Assembly: GCF_004362525.1 (NCBI RefSeq)
Contig: NZ_SNXS01000003.1
Span: forward strand, 310,001 to 374,000
DNA length: 64,000 nt
DNA from: Roseateles toxinivorans
GTDB taxonomy: Bacteria > Pseudomonadota > Gammaproteobacteria > Burkholderiales > Burkholderiaceae_C
Reading direction: 5' to 3'
The notes below the pieces were generated by a model, which made no database searches, was not told where the DNA came from, and saw only the letters and a list, made by a program, of their open reading frames with translations. Positions 19,101 through 28,029 of the stretch are shown in pieces (the stretch's first letter is position 1; the number at the start of each line of letters is the position of its first letter). Made by a program: the position numbers and the translations under genes.

Positions 19101-19294
19101 TCGTCGTCATCGGCGGGTTGATCACCTCGACCTTTCTGAGCCTCTTGGTGATTCCGGTTTTGTTCTCATATGTGGACGATGGCATGCAAAAGGCCGGGGC
19201 CTTGTTCGGCCGCTTGTTTTCCCGTTTCGGCCGCAAGCCGGCCAAAGCTGCTAGCGTTGCACCAGCCGTCGCCACGGCCAATCGATCGGAGTGA
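16160..19294 (+). CDS. RND efflux pump, inner-membrane transporter (HAE1-like)
   Basis: 1044 residues, the full length of an AcrB/MexB-type pump, from ATG 16160. TM1 follows WAIRNPIPSVLLFILLTLAG. The proton-relay Asp pair of TM4 is D400-D401 in GILVDDAIVEIENI. Two large periplasmic loops lie at about 35-330 and 560-860. The second half has the matching TM set ending LLVIPVLFSYVDDGM. The long, divergent periplasmic loops suggest a HAE-1 drug/solvent pump rather than a heavy-metal CzcA, since the metal-pump motif is absent. It works with the duct and adaptor encoded upstream, under the TetR gene. Confidence 0.93.
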   Translation: MMNVSSWAIRNPIPSVLLFILLTLAGLMGFKAMKIQNFPDIDLPTVSVTASLPGASPAQLETEVARKIENSVATLQGVKHIYTKVQDGTATITVEFQLEKPTQEAVDNVRDAVSRVRSDLPGDLRDPVISKMDLSGAPILTYTVESAKMDEEALSWFVDNQVAKAILSVKGVGAVSRVGGVTREVRVELDPAKLLSLGATAADVSRQLRQIQQEASGGRSDVGGIEQSVRTIATVASAEELARMDITLSNGRHVRLDQLATVSDTVGEQRSAALLNGKPVVGFEITRSRGAGEVDVLNGARAVLERLKTQHPDVVVTEAFNFVDPVIENYDGSMLLLYEGAILAIIVVWFFLRDWRATFVAATALPLSAIPTFALMYVLGFSLNVVTLLSLSLVVGILVDDAIVEIENIMRHLRMGKTPYQAAMEAADEIGLAVIATTFTLIAVFLPTAFMGGIPGKFFVQFGWTAAIAVFFSLVVARLLTPMMAAYILHAIPPKEHEPRWMQVYMRWARWCLKHRVKTSIAALVFFVGSFALVPYLPTGFIPPDDLSQTQVTLTLPPGARFEETRALAEAARELVQKNSHVKLVYTAIGGGAAGSDPFAMSGASNVRTAVLTLNMTHRTERKGVSKQDIERQLRDALQDLPGARIKVGFGASSEKYVLVLAGEDGGALQAHAAVVERELRTLPGIGAVTSSSSLERPELVVRPDAARAADLGVTTAAIADTLRVATAGDYDQALPKLNLSQRQVPIVVRLPASARQDLDLLSRLPVPGSRGPVALGQVASLSLESGPAEIDRYDRVRNINFEIELNGQPLGEVAERALALPSLAHLPPGVTQTTIGDAEAMAELFASFGLAMLTGVLCIYFVLVLLFKDFVQPVTILAALVLSIPGAFLALFVSHTALSMPSMIGLIMLMGIATKNSILLVDYVVLARRDHGMNRFDALLDAASKRAQPIVMTTIAMGAGMLPIALGIGVDPSFRAPMAIVVIGGLITSTFLSLLVIPVLFSYVDDGMQKAGALFGRLFSRFGRKPAKAASVAPAVATANRSE

Positions 19295-19297
19295 ATC

Positions 19298-20347
19298 TTG
19301 AACCCTCGAATCTTGACCGGAACCACCCGCCGCAAGGCCCTGCTCGCGGCCTGCGGCCTGCTCGGCGGCGGCCTGCTGATCTGCCAGGTGCAGGCGCAGA
19401 GCGATCCGCTGAATGCCCTTGCTCAGACCGAGGCGCAGCAGCCGCTGCTGGCCGAGGTGCCCGCAGGCAGCTACCAGGTCAAGGAGTTCGACTGGCGCGA
19501 CGCCGGCCGCCAGCGCGAAGTGCCGGTGCGGCTGTACTGGCCCAGCCAATTGGCGGCCGACGCCAAGGCGCCGCTGGTCGTGTTCTCCCACGGCATCGGC
19601 GGCTCGCGGCGGGGCTACAGCTATCTGGGCGCTTATTGGGCCAGCCAGGGCTATGCCAGCCTGCATCTGCAGCATGTCGGCAGCGACCGCCAGCTGTGGA
19701 TGGGCAACCCCTTCAGCCTGCCCGGCCGGCTGCAGGGCGCGGCCCAGGACACCGAGGCCATCAACCGCGTGCAGGACCTGCACTTCGCGCTGGATCAGAT
19801 CCTGGCCAGCCCCCAGGGCCAGCAGATCGACAAGAGGCGCATCATCGCCGCCGGCCATTCCTACGGCGCCAACACCACGCTGCTGGCGATCGGTGCCCGC
19901 GTCGAGCGCAAGGGCGAGCTGCTGGACTTTCGCGACAAGCGCATCCAGGCGGCCATCATCCTCTCGGCCCCGCCCTTCTATGGCGAGACCGACCCGGCCA
20001 AGGTGCTGGCCGGGGTGACCGTGCCCAGCCTGCACATCACCGCCACCGAGGACGTGATACGCGTGCCCGGCTACTTCTCCGATGCCAGCGACCGCATCGC
20101 CATCTATGAGGCCACCGCCGGCCCGCGCAAGACCTTGGCCGTGTTCCAGGGCGGCTCGCACAGCATCTTCACCGACCGCGGCGGCACCGGCGGCGTGGCG
20201 CTGAACCCCCGCGTCAAGACGGCCACCCGCGAGCTGTCGCTGGCCTTCCTGCGCAGCGTGTTCGACGGGCTGGACGATCCGCTGCAGCAGTGGGGGCTGC
20301 AGAACAAGGGGCTGCTGGCGCGCTACGTCAGCGGCAGCGGGTCCTGA
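19298..20347 (+). CDS. Exported alpha/beta hydrolase (PAF-acetylhydrolase/dienelactone-hydrolase like)
   Basis: 349 residues from TTG 19298, with GGAG ahead of it and starting just after the pump stop codon. The N-terminus TTRRKALLAACGLLGGGLL looks like a Tat-type or Sec signal peptide. The nucleophile elbow is G186-H-S188-Y-G. VVFSHGIGGSRRGY forms the oxyanion region, and a His in GGSHSIF near the end completes a Ser-Asp-His triad. Similar proteins hydrolyse esters or lactones in the periplasm. Being last in the efflux operon suggests it processes a pump substrate, but this is inference. Confidence 0.82.
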   Translation: MNPRILTGTTRRKALLAACGLLGGGLLICQVQAQSDPLNALAQTEAQQPLLAEVPAGSYQVKEFDWRDAGRQREVPVRLYWPSQLAADAKAPLVVFSHGIGGSRRGYSYLGAYWASQGYASLHLQHVGSDRQLWMGNPFSLPGRLQGAAQDTEAINRVQDLHFALDQILASPQGQQIDKRRIIAAGHSYGANTTLLAIGARVERKGELLDFRDKRIQAAIILSAPPFYGETDPAKVLAGVTVPSLHITATEDVIRVPGYFSDASDRIAIYEATAGPRKTLAVFQGGSHSIFTDRGGTGGVALNPRVKTATRELSLAFLRSVFDGLDDPLQQWGLQNKGLLARYVSGSGS

Positions 20348-20363
20348 GCCTTGCTTTTGAGCC

Positions 20364-21851
20364 TTACTTGGCTGGCTTGGGTGCCTTGACCACTTCATAG
20401 CGCTTCAGCGTTGCGATGCGCGCCTCGTCGTGCCGCACGATGGGCGTGGCGTAGTCCCGCCCCAGCACCAGGCCGCAGGCTTCCAGTTCGGGCGGCTTGG
20501 CCAGCCAAGGCGCGTGGATCAGCTTGGCCGGCAGTGAGGCCAGTTGCGGCAGATAGCGCTTGATGAAACGCCCTTCAGCATCGAACTTCTCGCTCTGCGT
20601 CACCGGGTTGAAGATGCGGAAATAGGGCTGGGCATCGCAGCCGGTGGAGGCCGCCCATTGCCAGCCGCCGTTGTTGGCGGCCAGATCGAAGTCGTTCAGC
20701 TTCTCGGCGAAATAGGCCTCGCCGCGACGCCAGTCGATGCCGAGGTCCTTGATCAGGAAGCAGGCGGTGACCATGCGCAGCCGGTTGTGCATATAGCCGC
20801 TGCGGTTGAGCTGCAGCATCGCCGCATCGACCAGCGGATAGCCGGTGCGGCCCTCGCACCAGGCCTTGAAGAGGGCGTCGGCCGCCTTGCCCTTCTCCCA
20901 GTGAATCGCGTCGTACTCGCGCTTGAACGCATTGCCGACGACATGGGGGTGGTGATAGAGGATCTGGTGATAGAAGTCGCGCCAGATCAGCTCCGACAGC
21001 CAGGTCTGCGCGCCCTTGGAGCCTGCCTCGACCCTTTCGTAGGCCAGCCTGGCCAGCCGCCGTATCGACACCGTGCCGAAGCGCAGATGCACGCTCAGAT
21101 AGCTGGGGCCCTTGATGGCCGGGTAGTCGCGGGCATGGTCGTAGGCGTCTATGCGCTCCAGAAAGTCGTCCAGCAGCTCCAGCGCACCGGTGCTGCCGCT
21201 GGGCAGTTTCAGCTCATGCAGATTGCTGGTCTGGAAGCCCAGATCGGTCAGGGACGGCAGCGGCCGGGCCAGCGCGGAGGGGCAGGGCGCCAGATGGTCG
21301 GCGTACCTGGCCACCGGGTAGGCGCGCAGATAGAAAGGGCTCAATTTGCGCAGCCAGGCGTTCTTGTAGGGCGTGAACACGCGGTAGGACGGGCCGCCCT
21401 CGGTCAGCACCTCGTCGCGCTCGAAGATCACATGGTCCTTGCTGGTGTGCAGCGCAATGCCGGCCCCGGCCAGTGCGCCACGCACGCGACGGTCGCGCTC
21501 CTGGGCATAGGGCTCGTCGTCATGGTTGGCATAGACGGCCACGGCGCCGAGCTGCTGCGCCAGCTTGGGGATCTCCTCGACCGCCGCGCCGTGGCGCACG
21601 ATCAGGCCCACGTCGTGAACGCCGTGCGACAGCGCGAGCGCCCGCAGCTCGGCGTCCAGCACGGCTACGCTGTCGTGGATGAACTCGACCCGGCGGTCCT
21701 GGCGCGGCAGGGCGTCGAGGATGGTGCTGTCGAACACGAACACGCACCAGACCTTGCGCGCGCCCTTTAGCGCATGGAACAGGGCGGCCTGGTCATCGAC
21801 GCGCAAGTCTCTGCGGAACCACACCAGGGCGGAAGAAAGAGAGGTTTCCAT
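20364..21851 (-). CDS. phrB: Deoxyribodipyrimidine photolyase (CPD class I)
   Basis: 495 residues from ATG 21851 (METSLSSALVWFRRDLRVDD); an upstream in-frame extension has no family similarity. The N-terminal antenna domain has WFRRDLR and YANHDDEPYA. The C-terminal FAD domain has WLSELIWRDFYHQILYHHP, then NRSGYMHNRLRMV and the GWQWAASTGCDAQPYFRIFNP core. It repairs UV-induced cyclobutane pyrimidine dimers using blue light. It is convergent with the hydrolase and divergent from algH, sharing an 80-bp intergenic region that holds an inverted repeat. Cryptochrome function is less likely given the intact photolyase motifs. Confidence 0.94.
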   Translation of the reverse strand: METSLSSALVWFRRDLRVDDQAALFHALKGARKVWCVFVFDSTILDALPRQDRRVEFIHDSVAVLDAELRALALSHGVHDVGLIVRHGAAVEEIPKLAQQLGAVAVYANHDDEPYAQERDRRVRGALAGAGIALHTSKDHVIFERDEVLTEGGPSYRVFTPYKNAWLRKLSPFYLRAYPVARYADHLAPCPSALARPLPSLTDLGFQTSNLHELKLPSGSTGALELLDDFLERIDAYDHARDYPAIKGPSYLSVHLRFGTVSIRRLARLAYERVEAGSKGAQTWLSELIWRDFYHQILYHHPHVVGNAFKREYDAIHWEKGKAADALFKAWCEGRTGYPLVDAAMLQLNRSGYMHNRLRMVTACFLIKDLGIDWRRGEAYFAEKLNDFDLAANNGGWQWAASTGCDAQPYFRIFNPVTQSEKFDAEGRFIKRYLPQLASLPAKLIHAPWLAKPPELEACGLVLGRDYATPIVRHDEARIATLKRYEVVKAPKPAK

Positions 21852-21873
21852 CGGCCTAGTTTCGCTCAGGAAC

Positions 21874-21919
21874 GAACCTATCCCCCACCACCCGCTCTTT
21901 CCCAGGGGTGGATAGGTTC
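21874..21919. promoter_or_regulatory. Inverted repeat between phrB and algH; possible operator
   Basis: GAACCTATCC at 21874-21883 and GGATAGGTTC at 21910-21919 are perfect 10-bp inverted arms 26 bp apart. TAAAAT follows directly at 21920-21925, but it lies only 6 bp before algH ATG 21932. That is too close for an ordinary -10 unless the message is leaderless. A shared regulator site for the two divergent genes is one reading; a weak stem-loop is the other. Confidence 0.4.
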
Positions 21920-21931
21920 TAAAATCAATGC

Positions 21932-22522
21932 ATGCCAAACGACCGGATCGACCTCACCAACCAGTTTCTGGTCGCCATGCCCGGCATGGTGGATGAAACC
22001 TTCGCCGGCAGCGTCGTCTATATGTGCGAGCACACCGAAAAGGGCGCGCTGGGCCTGGTGATCAACAAGCCGATCGACATCAAGCTCAAGAACCTGTTCG
22101 ACAAGGTGGATCTGAGCCTGGAGCGGGAAGACCTGGCCAGCACCCCTGTTTTCTACGGCGGCCCGGTGCAGACGGAGCGCGGTTTTGTGCTCCACGAGCG
22201 GCTGGGCGAGGAGGGCGGACACTACAGCAGCACGCTGGCCATTCCCGGGGGCCTGGAGATGACTACCAGCCGCGATGTGCTGGAGGCCCTGTCCAGCGGC
22301 GCCGGCCCGAAGAAGATCCTCGTCACCCTGGGCTACAGCGGCTGGAGCGCCGGCCAGCTGGAGGACGAAATCAGCCGCAACGGCTGGCTCAATATCAATG
22401 CCTCCGTCGACGACTGCGCCGACATCATCTTCGACACCCCCATCGACGAGCGCTATGACAAGGCCTTGCGCCTTTTGGGCATAGACCCGCGCATGCTCAG
22501 CCAGGAGGCAGGCCACGCATGA
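21932..22522 (+). CDS. algH: YqgE/AlgH family protein (UPF0301)
   Basis: 196 residues, normal for the family. Signature segments are LTNQFLVAMPGMVDETFAGS at the start, GALGLVINKP and VFYGGPVQTERGFVLHE. The molecular role is not settled. AlgH was first linked to alginate regulation in Pseudomonas, and the gene is usually coupled to ruvX as here (ATGA overlap at 22519-22522). No membrane segments or signal peptide. First gene of the run algH-ruvX-pyrR-pyrB-pyrC'. Confidence 0.93.
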   Translation: MPNDRIDLTNQFLVAMPGMVDETFAGSVVYMCEHTEKGALGLVINKPIDIKLKNLFDKVDLSLEREDLASTPVFYGGPVQTERGFVLHERLGEEGGHYSSTLAIPGGLEMTTSRDVLEALSSGAGPKKILVTLGYSGWSAGQLEDEISRNGWLNINASVDDCADIIFDTPIDERYDKALRLLGIDPRMLSQEAGHA

Positions 22523-22902
22523 CGGCCTCCTTCCTGGCTTTTGATTTCGGCACCAAGCGCGTGGGTGTGGCCAGTGGCAACACGCTGATGAACCTGGCGA
22601 CCCCGCTGCGCACGATCGCGCTGGAGGGCGACGCCCGCTTTGCCGCCATTGGCAAGTTGATCGACGAATGGAAGCCCGACGCGCTGGTCGTCGGCGTGCC
22701 CTGCCACCCGGACGGCGCACCGCACGAGATGACGGCCAAGGCGAAGAAGTTCGCCCGCCAGCTGCAGGGCCGCTACGGCCTGACCGTCCATGAGGTCGAT
22801 GAGCGCTACACCACCACCGAGGCCCATGCGATGGGGGCTTCGGACGTGGACGCGGCGTCGGCCGCACTGATTCTTGAACAATTCTTCAGGGCTTTGAAAT
22901 GA
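22519..22902 (+). CDS. ruvX: Putative pre-16S rRNA nuclease / Holliday junction resolvase-like YqgF
   Basis: 127 residues with an RNase H fold. It has the N-terminal acidic motif FLAFDFGTKRVGVASGN and the conserved Glu in DERYTTTEA; the last acidic residue is in SDVDAASAALILE. The family trims the 5' end of 16S rRNA precursor in E. coli and was earlier proposed as a Holliday junction resolvase. It overlaps algH and pyrR by 4 bp each, so translation is coupled. Confidence 0.94.
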   Translation: MTASFLAFDFGTKRVGVASGNTLMNLATPLRTIALEGDARFAAIGKLIDEWKPDALVVGVPCHPDGAPHEMTAKAKKFARQLQGRYGLTVHEVDERYTTTEAHAMGASDVDAASAALILEQFFRALK

Positions 22903-23411
22903 GTACCCTTCTTTTGGACGCCGAGGCGCTGTACACCGATCTGGTGCGCGGCGTGCGCGGCCTGCTGAAACCCGACACGGCCCTGGTGGGCATCTGGTCC
23001 GGCGGCGCCTGGCTGGCCGAGCGGCTGCAGCGTGATCTGGGCCTGAGTGGCGCCATCGGCGTGATCTCCAGCACGATGCACCGCGACGACTTCGGCTCCA
23101 AGGGCCTCGGCGGCTCCGACCACACCAGGCTCCCCTTCGATGTCAACGGCCGCCACATCCTGCTGATCGACGACGTGCTGTTCACCGGCCGCACGACGCG
23201 GGCGGTGATCAACGAGCTGTTCGACTTCGGCCGCCCGGCCAGCGTGACCCTGGCCGTGCTGGTGGACCGCGGTGGCCGCGAGCTGCCGATCGAGCCGGCC
23301 TTCTCGGCCGCAAGGATGACGCTGCCGCGCGAGCAGCGCCTGCGCCTGGCAAGAGACGATGCCGGCCGCTTCAGCTTTGACCTGAAGGGGGATTCCGACC
23401 ATGCTGCATAA
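22899..23411 (+). CDS. pyrR: Bifunctional pyr regulator / uracil phosphoribosyltransferase PyrR
   Basis: 170 residues. The PRPP-binding loop [20 protein letters not shown] is intact, as are the N-terminal [13 protein letters not shown] and the hood region. In Gram-positives PyrR binds pyr mRNA to attenuate transcription. In proteobacteria the role may be mainly UMP salvage (uracil + PRPP to UMP). I see no PyrR-type anti-antiterminator structure here, because the upstream genes abut without a leader. It overlaps ruvX by 4 bp and pyrB by 11 bp. Confidence 0.92.
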   Translation: MSTLLLDAEALYTDLVRGVRGLLKPDTALVGIWSGGAWLAERLQRDLGLSGAIGVISSTMHRDDFGSKGLGGSDHTRLPFDVNGRHILLIDDVLFTGRTTRAVINELFDFGRPASVTLAVLVDRGGRELPIEPAFSAARMTLPREQRLRLARDDAGRFSFDLKGDSDHAA

Positions 23412-24366
23412 GCGCAACCCGCAGCTGAACAGCCACGGCGAGCTGGTCCATCTGTTGTCGATCGAGGGCCTGCCTCAATCGGTGATACACCACATCCTGG
23501 ACACCGCCGGGAGCTTTCTGTCGGTCAACGACCGCGATGTGAAGAAGGTGCCGCTGCTGCGCGGCAAGTCGGTGTTCAATCTGTTCTTCGAGAACAGCAC
23601 CCGCACCCGCACCACCTTCGAGATTGCCGCCAAGCGCCTCAGCGCCGACGTCATCAACCTCGACATCGCCCGCTCCAGCACGGCCAAGGGCGAGACCCTG
23701 CTCGACACGGTGGCCAACCTCAGCGCCATGCATGCCGACATGTTCGTCGTGCGCCACAGCGAGAGCGGGGCCCCCTATCTGATCGCCCAGCATTGCGCGC
23801 CCCATGTGCATGTGGTCAATGCCGGTGACGGCCGCCATGCCCACCCGACGCAGGGCCTGCTGGACATGTACACGATCCGGCATTTCAAGAAGGACTTCCG
23901 CAATCTGACGGTGGCCATCGTCGGTGACATCGTCCACTCCCGCGTGGCGCGCAGCGACATCCATGCGCTGACGACCCTGGGTGTGCCCGAGATCCGCGCC
24001 GTCGGCCCCAAGACCCTGGTGCCCGGCGATCTGCGCGAGATGGGCGTGCGCGTCTGCCACGACATGGCCGAGGGCATACGCGGCGCCGACGTCATCATCA
24101 TGTTGCGCCTGCAGAACGAGCGCATGAATGGCGCGATGCTGCCCAGTGCCGGCGAGTTCTTCAAGAACTTCGGCCTCACGCCCGAGAAGCTGCAGCTCGC
24201 CAAACCCGACGCCATCGTCATGCACCCGGGGCCGATCAACCGCGGCGTCGAGATCGCCTCCGACGTGGCCGACGGCAAGCAGAGCGTGATCCTGCCCCAG
24301 GTGACCTTCGGGATTGCCGTGCGCATGGCCGTGATGTCCATCATTGCGGGGAACGACGCCAAATGA
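23401..24366 (+). CDS. pyrB: Aspartate carbamoyltransferase, catalytic chain
   Basis: 321 residues. The carbamoyl-phosphate loop [19 protein letters not shown], the SSTAKGET loop and the [12 protein letters not shown] motif are all present, as is the C-terminal [12 protein letters not shown]. It makes carbamoyl-aspartate, the committed step of pyrimidine synthesis. There is no pyrI beside it. Instead its stop overlaps a catalytically defective dihydroorotase homologue, the arrangement of class A ATCases such as in Pseudomonas, where the two form a dodecamer. Confidence 0.96.
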   Translation: MLHKRNPQLNSHGELVHLLSIEGLPQSVIHHILDTAGSFLSVNDRDVKKVPLLRGKSVFNLFFENSTRTRTTFEIAAKRLSADVINLDIARSSTAKGETLLDTVANLSAMHADMFVVRHSESGAPYLIAQHCAPHVHVVNAGDGRHAHPTQGLLDMYTIRHFKKDFRNLTVAIVGDIVHSRVARSDIHALTTLGVPEIRAVGPKTLVPGDLREMGVRVCHDMAEGIRGADVIIMLRLQNERMNGAMLPSAGEFFKNFGLTPEKLQLAKPDAIVMHPGPINRGVEIASDVADGKQSVILPQVTFGIAVRMAVMSIIAGNDAK

Positions 24367-25682
24367 AGATACTGATCAAGAACGGTCGCCTGATCGACCC
24401 CGCCAGCGGCCTCGACCAGATCGGTGATCTGGCCATCGCCGGTGGCCGCATCGTCGGCCTGGGCCAGGTGCCGGTCGACTTCGATGCCGGCCGCGTCATC
24501 GACGCCAGCGGGCTCATCGTCGCCCCGGGCCTGGTCGACCTGGCCGCACGCCTGCGCGAGCCCGGCCATGAGCACGAGGGCATGCTGGAGACCGAGCTGA
24601 ACGCGGCCGCCGCCGGCGGCGTGACCAGCCTGGTCTGCCCGCCCGACACCGACCCGGTGCTGGACGAGCCCGGCCTGGTGGAGATGCTGAAGTTCCGCGC
24701 CCGCAAGCTGAGCCTGTGCCGGCTGTTTCCGCTCGGCGCTCTGACCCGCGGCCTGGCCGGCGAAGCGCTGACCGAGATGGCCGAGCTGACCGAGGCCGGC
24801 TGCGTCGGCTTCTCGCAGGCCGATGTGGCGATCCGTAACACCCTGGTGCTGCAGCGCGCGCTGCAATATGCGGCCACCTTCGACTACACCGTCTGGCTGC
24901 GCGCCGAAGACCCCTGGCTGGGCGGCGGCGTGGCCGCCAGTGGCGCGGTCGCCACCCGGCTTGGGCTGAGCGGCGTGCCCGCCGCGGCCGAGACGGTGGC
25001 CCTGCACACCCTGTTCGAGCTGATGCGGGTGACCGGAGCCCGCGTCCACCTGTGCCGCATCAGCAGCGCCGCCGGCGTGGCCCTGGTGCGCGCGGCCAAG
25101 GCCGAGGGCCTGCCCGTGACGGCCGATGCCAGCATCAACTCGCTGCACCTGACCGATGTGGACATTGGTTACTTCAATTCGGCCATGCGCCTGAACCCGC
25201 CGCTGCGCCAGGGCCGCGACCGCGATGCGCTACAAGCGGCGCTGGCCGATGGCACCCTGGACGCCCTGGTCAGTGACCACATGCCGGTGGCCGAGGACGA
25301 GAAGAATGTGCCCTTTGCCGAGGCTACGCCCGGTGCCACCGGCCTGGAACTGCTCTTGAGCCTCGCACTGAAATGGGGCCGCGATCAAGGGCTGAGCCTG
25401 GGCCAGGCACTGGCGCCGGTGACCAGCGGGCCGGTGCAGGTGCTCGGCTCGACGCTCGGTTCGCTGGCCGCCAGCGCCGGCCGCCTGGTCGAGGGTGGCG
25501 TGGCCGATGTCTGCGTGTTCGATGGCGAGGCCCACTGGGCCGTCACCCCGGACAAGCTCGAAAGCCAGGGCAAGCACACGCCGTTCGCCTTCGACATCAC
25601 CGGTTTCGAGCTGCCCGGGCGGGTGCGCTACACCGTTGTGGCGGGGCACGTCGCACACGAATCCACTGTCGAGACGAACTGA
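24363..25682 (+). CDS. pyrX: Dihydroorotase-like subunit PyrC' (PyrX), probably inactive
   Basis: 439 residues with the overall fold of type I dihydroorotase. The metal-binding HxH that normally precedes LREPG is replaced: here it reads [11 protein letters not shown]. The later His sites are also lost: RISSAAG replaces HVST, and SINSLHLTD replaces the PHHL region. SDHMP is kept. Known PyrC' proteins of pseudomonads are similarly dead and are needed structurally for PyrB activity. The 4-bp overlap with pyrB fits that. An active dihydroorotase must then be encoded elsewhere in the genome. Confidence 0.88.
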   Translation: MKILIKNGRLIDPASGLDQIGDLAIAGGRIVGLGQVPVDFDAGRVIDASGLIVAPGLVDLAARLREPGHEHEGMLETELNAAAAGGVTSLVCPPDTDPVLDEPGLVEMLKFRARKLSLCRLFPLGALTRGLAGEALTEMAELTEAGCVGFSQADVAIRNTLVLQRALQYAATFDYTVWLRAEDPWLGGGVAASGAVATRLGLSGVPAAAETVALHTLFELMRVTGARVHLCRISSAAGVALVRAAKAEGLPVTADASINSLHLTDVDIGYFNSAMRLNPPLRQGRDRDALQAALADGTLDALVSDHMPVAEDEKNVPFAEATPGATGLELLLSLALKWGRDQGLSLGQALAPVTSGPVQVLGSTLGSLAASAGRLVEGGVADVCVFDGEAHWAVTPDKLESQGKHTPFAFDITGFELPGRVRYTVVAGHVAHESTVETN

Positions 25683-25687
25683 CGCCG

Positions 25688-26416
25688 ATGCGGACCCTGT
25701 TGGCTTGTTGGCGCCTGGTGCGCGTCGTTGTGCACTTGCTGCATGGCTTGTGGATCATCAAGGCGCAGTTCCCCCGCCTCGACGTTGCGGGGCGCCACCG
25801 GCGCATTCAGTGGTGGTCGGGCAAGTTCCTGTCTGTGCTCGATGTGCAGCTGGAGCTGCAGGGCCAGTTCAAGGCCGGCAGTTCTCTGATAGTTGCCAAT
25901 CACGTGTCGTGGCTGGACATCGTCGCCATCCATGCCGTGCATCCGCGTACGCGCTTCGTCTCCAAGGCCGACGTCAAGACCTGGCCCATCGTCGGCCCGC
26001 TGGTCCATGCCGCCGATACCCTGTTCATCGAGCGCGAGCGCAAACGCGATGCGATGCGCGTCGTCCACCAGATGGCCGAGGCGCTGCAGGCCGGTGACAG
26101 CGTCGGCATCTTCCCCGAGGGCACGACCGGCGCCGGCGACAAGCTCCTGCCCTTTCATGCCAATCTGCTGCAGGCGGCCATCGCCGCCGAGGCGGCCGTG
26201 CAGCCGGTGGCGCTGCGCTTCTCGGACGCCGACGGCCCCATCAGCCAGGCCGTGGTCTACGTCGGCGACACCACCATCGTGCAAAGCCTCTGGCTGATCG
26301 TCATGGGCCGCGGCTTGCGAGTGCGCGTCGCCGTGCTGCCACCGGTGGGGGCGCGCCACGCCGACCGGCGTGCGCTGTCGCAGCATCTGCAGGAGCTGAT
26401 TGCCGCGGCCCTGTGA
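25688..26416 (+). CDS. plsC: 1-acyl-sn-glycerol-3-phosphate acyltransferase
   Basis: 242 residues from ATG 25688, five bases after the pyrC' stop. Motif [13 protein letters not shown] (His-x4-Asp) is near residue 70, and motif [13 protein letters not shown] near 142. The hydrophobic N-terminus ([21 protein letters not shown]) anchors it in the inner membrane. The enzyme adds the second acyl chain to make phosphatidic acid. The genome may carry other copies, so this one could instead act in ornithine-lipid synthesis (OlsA-like). Confidence 0.88.
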   Translation: MRTLLACWRLVRVVVHLLHGLWIIKAQFPRLDVAGRHRRIQWWSGKFLSVLDVQLELQGQFKAGSSLIVANHVSWLDIVAIHAVHPRTRFVSKADVKTWPIVGPLVHAADTLFIERERKRDAMRVVHQMAEALQAGDSVGIFPEGTTGAGDKLLPFHANLLQAAIAAEAAVQPVALRFSDADGPISQAVVYVGDTTIVQSLWLIVMGRGLRVRVAVLPPVGARHADRRALSQHLQELIAAAL

Positions 26417-26441
26417 GGCCGATCTGTGCGACAGTGACACC

Positions 26442-28019
26442 ATGACCGCCGCCCAACTCCAGATCCGCCGTGTCGGCATAGACACCTGGCGCGAGAACGT
26501 GGCCTATCTGCACCGTGACTGCCCGGTGGTGCGGGCGGCCGGCTTCCAGGCCCTGTCCAAGGTCGAGATCCATGCCGACAACGGCAATGGGCGGCAGGGC
26601 ATCCTGGCGGTGCTGAATGTCGTCGACGACGAACGCATCGTGCGCAGCTGCGAGCTGGGCTTGAGCGAGGAGGCCTTTGCCCGCCTCGGGGTGGCCGACG
26701 GCCATGCGGCGACGATTGAGCATGCCGAGCCGGCCGGCTCGATCGCCGCCCTGCACCGCAAGATCGCCGGCGAGCGCTTGTCCCGCGAAGACCTGTCCGC
26801 CATCATCCGTGACATTGCCCAGGCCCGCTATTCGAAGATCGAGCTGGCCGCCTTTGTCGTCGCCACCCACCAGTACGAGCTGGACCGCGACGAGGTGCTG
26901 CACCTGACCGAGGCGATGATCGCCGCCGGCCGCCATGTGGACTGGCATCAAAAGGTCGGTGCCGGCCCGGTGGTGGACAAGCATTGCATCGGTGGCATAC
27001 CGGGCAACCGCACCTCGATGCTGGTCGTGCCCATCGTCGCCGCCCACGGCATGCTGTGCCCCAAGACCAGCTCGCGGGCCATCACCTCGCCGGCAGGCAC
27101 GGCCGACACGATGGAGGTGCTGGCCGAGGTGGCGCTGCCCTTCGACCGGCTGGTGGAAATCGTCCGCGCCAATCACGGTTGCCTGGCCTGGGGCGGCACG
27201 GCCGACCTGTCGCCGGCCGATGACATCCTGATCTCGGTCGAGCGGCCGCTGTCCATCGACTCGCCGGGCCAGATGGTGGCCTCGATACTGTCGAAGAAGA
27301 TCGCCGCCGGCTCCACCCATCTGGTGCTGGACATCCCGCTGGGCCCCACGGCCAAGGTGCGCACCATGCCCGAGGCGCAGCGGCTGAAGAAGCTGTTCGA
27401 GTACGTGGCCAAGCATCTGCGCCTGCAGCTGGACGTGGTCATCACCGATGGCCGCCAGCCGATAGGCCGCGGCATAGGCCCGGTGCTGGAAGCGCGCGAC
27501 GTGATGCAGGTGCTGGAGAACCACCCCGATGGGCCCAGCGACCTGCGCCAGAAGGCGCTGCGCCTGGCCGGCCGCATGATCGAGTTCGATCCCGATGTGC
27601 GCGGCGGCGACGGCTACGGCATCGCCCGCGACATCCTCGAATCGGGCCGGGCGCTGGCCAGCATGAATGCCATCATCGATGCGCAGGGCCGGCGTTCGCC
27701 ACAGCCCTCGATTGCGCCGCTCAGTTTCGAGGTGCTGGCCAGCGAGGCCGGCATCGTCATTGGCATGGACAATCTGCGGCTGTCGCGCATCGCCCGGCTG
27801 GCCGGCGCGCCCCAGGTGCCGGGCGCCGGGCTGGACCTGCTGAAGAAGCTCGGCGATGCGGTGCAGGTCGGCGAGCCGCTGTACCGTGTGCATGCCGCCT
27901 TCGAGGCCGATCTCCAGTTTGCGCGCAAGCAGGCCGACAAACACACGGGCTACTCTGTGGCCGATGGCGTGCATCTACCCGCCCAACTGCTGGCCGAAAG
28001 CTCCCTGCACAGCTTCTGA
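26442..28019 (+). CDS. AMP phosphorylase / type-2 thymidine phosphorylase family enzyme
   Basis: 525 residues from ATG 26442. After a roughly 85-residue N-terminal extension typical of archaeal-type AMP phosphorylases, the nucleoside phosphorylase II fold follows. It has [34 protein letters not shown] and [13 protein letters not shown]. Ordinary bacterial DeoA is about 440 residues and lacks this extension. Family members phosphorolyse AMP, CMP or UMP to base plus ribose-1,5-bisphosphate; the bacterial ones are often annotated only as thymidine phosphorylase. The next gene is a PRPP-synthetase homologue, 10 bp away, suggesting a shared nucleotide salvage route. Confidence 0.85.
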   Translation: MTAAQLQIRRVGIDTWRENVAYLHRDCPVVRAAGFQALSKVEIHADNGNGRQGILAVLNVVDDERIVRSCELGLSEEAFARLGVADGHAATIEHAEPAGSIAALHRKIAGERLSREDLSAIIRDIAQARYSKIELAAFVVATHQYELDRDEVLHLTEAMIAAGRHVDWHQKVGAGPVVDKHCIGGIPGNRTSMLVVPIVAAHGMLCPKTSSRAITSPAGTADTMEVLAEVALPFDRLVEIVRANHGCLAWGGTADLSPADDILISVERPLSIDSPGQMVASILSKKIAAGSTHLVLDIPLGPTAKVRTMPEAQRLKKLFEYVAKHLRLQLDVVITDGRQPIGRGIGPVLEARDVMQVLENHPDGPSDLRQKALRLAGRMIEFDPDVRGGDGYGIARDILESGRALASMNAIIDAQGRRSPQPSIAPLSFEVLASEAGIVIGMDNLRLSRIARLAGAPQVPGAGLDLLKKLGDAVQVGEPLYRVHAAFEADLQFARKQADKHTGYSVADGVHLPAQLLAESSLHSF

Positions 28020-28029
28020 CATCCGAGCC

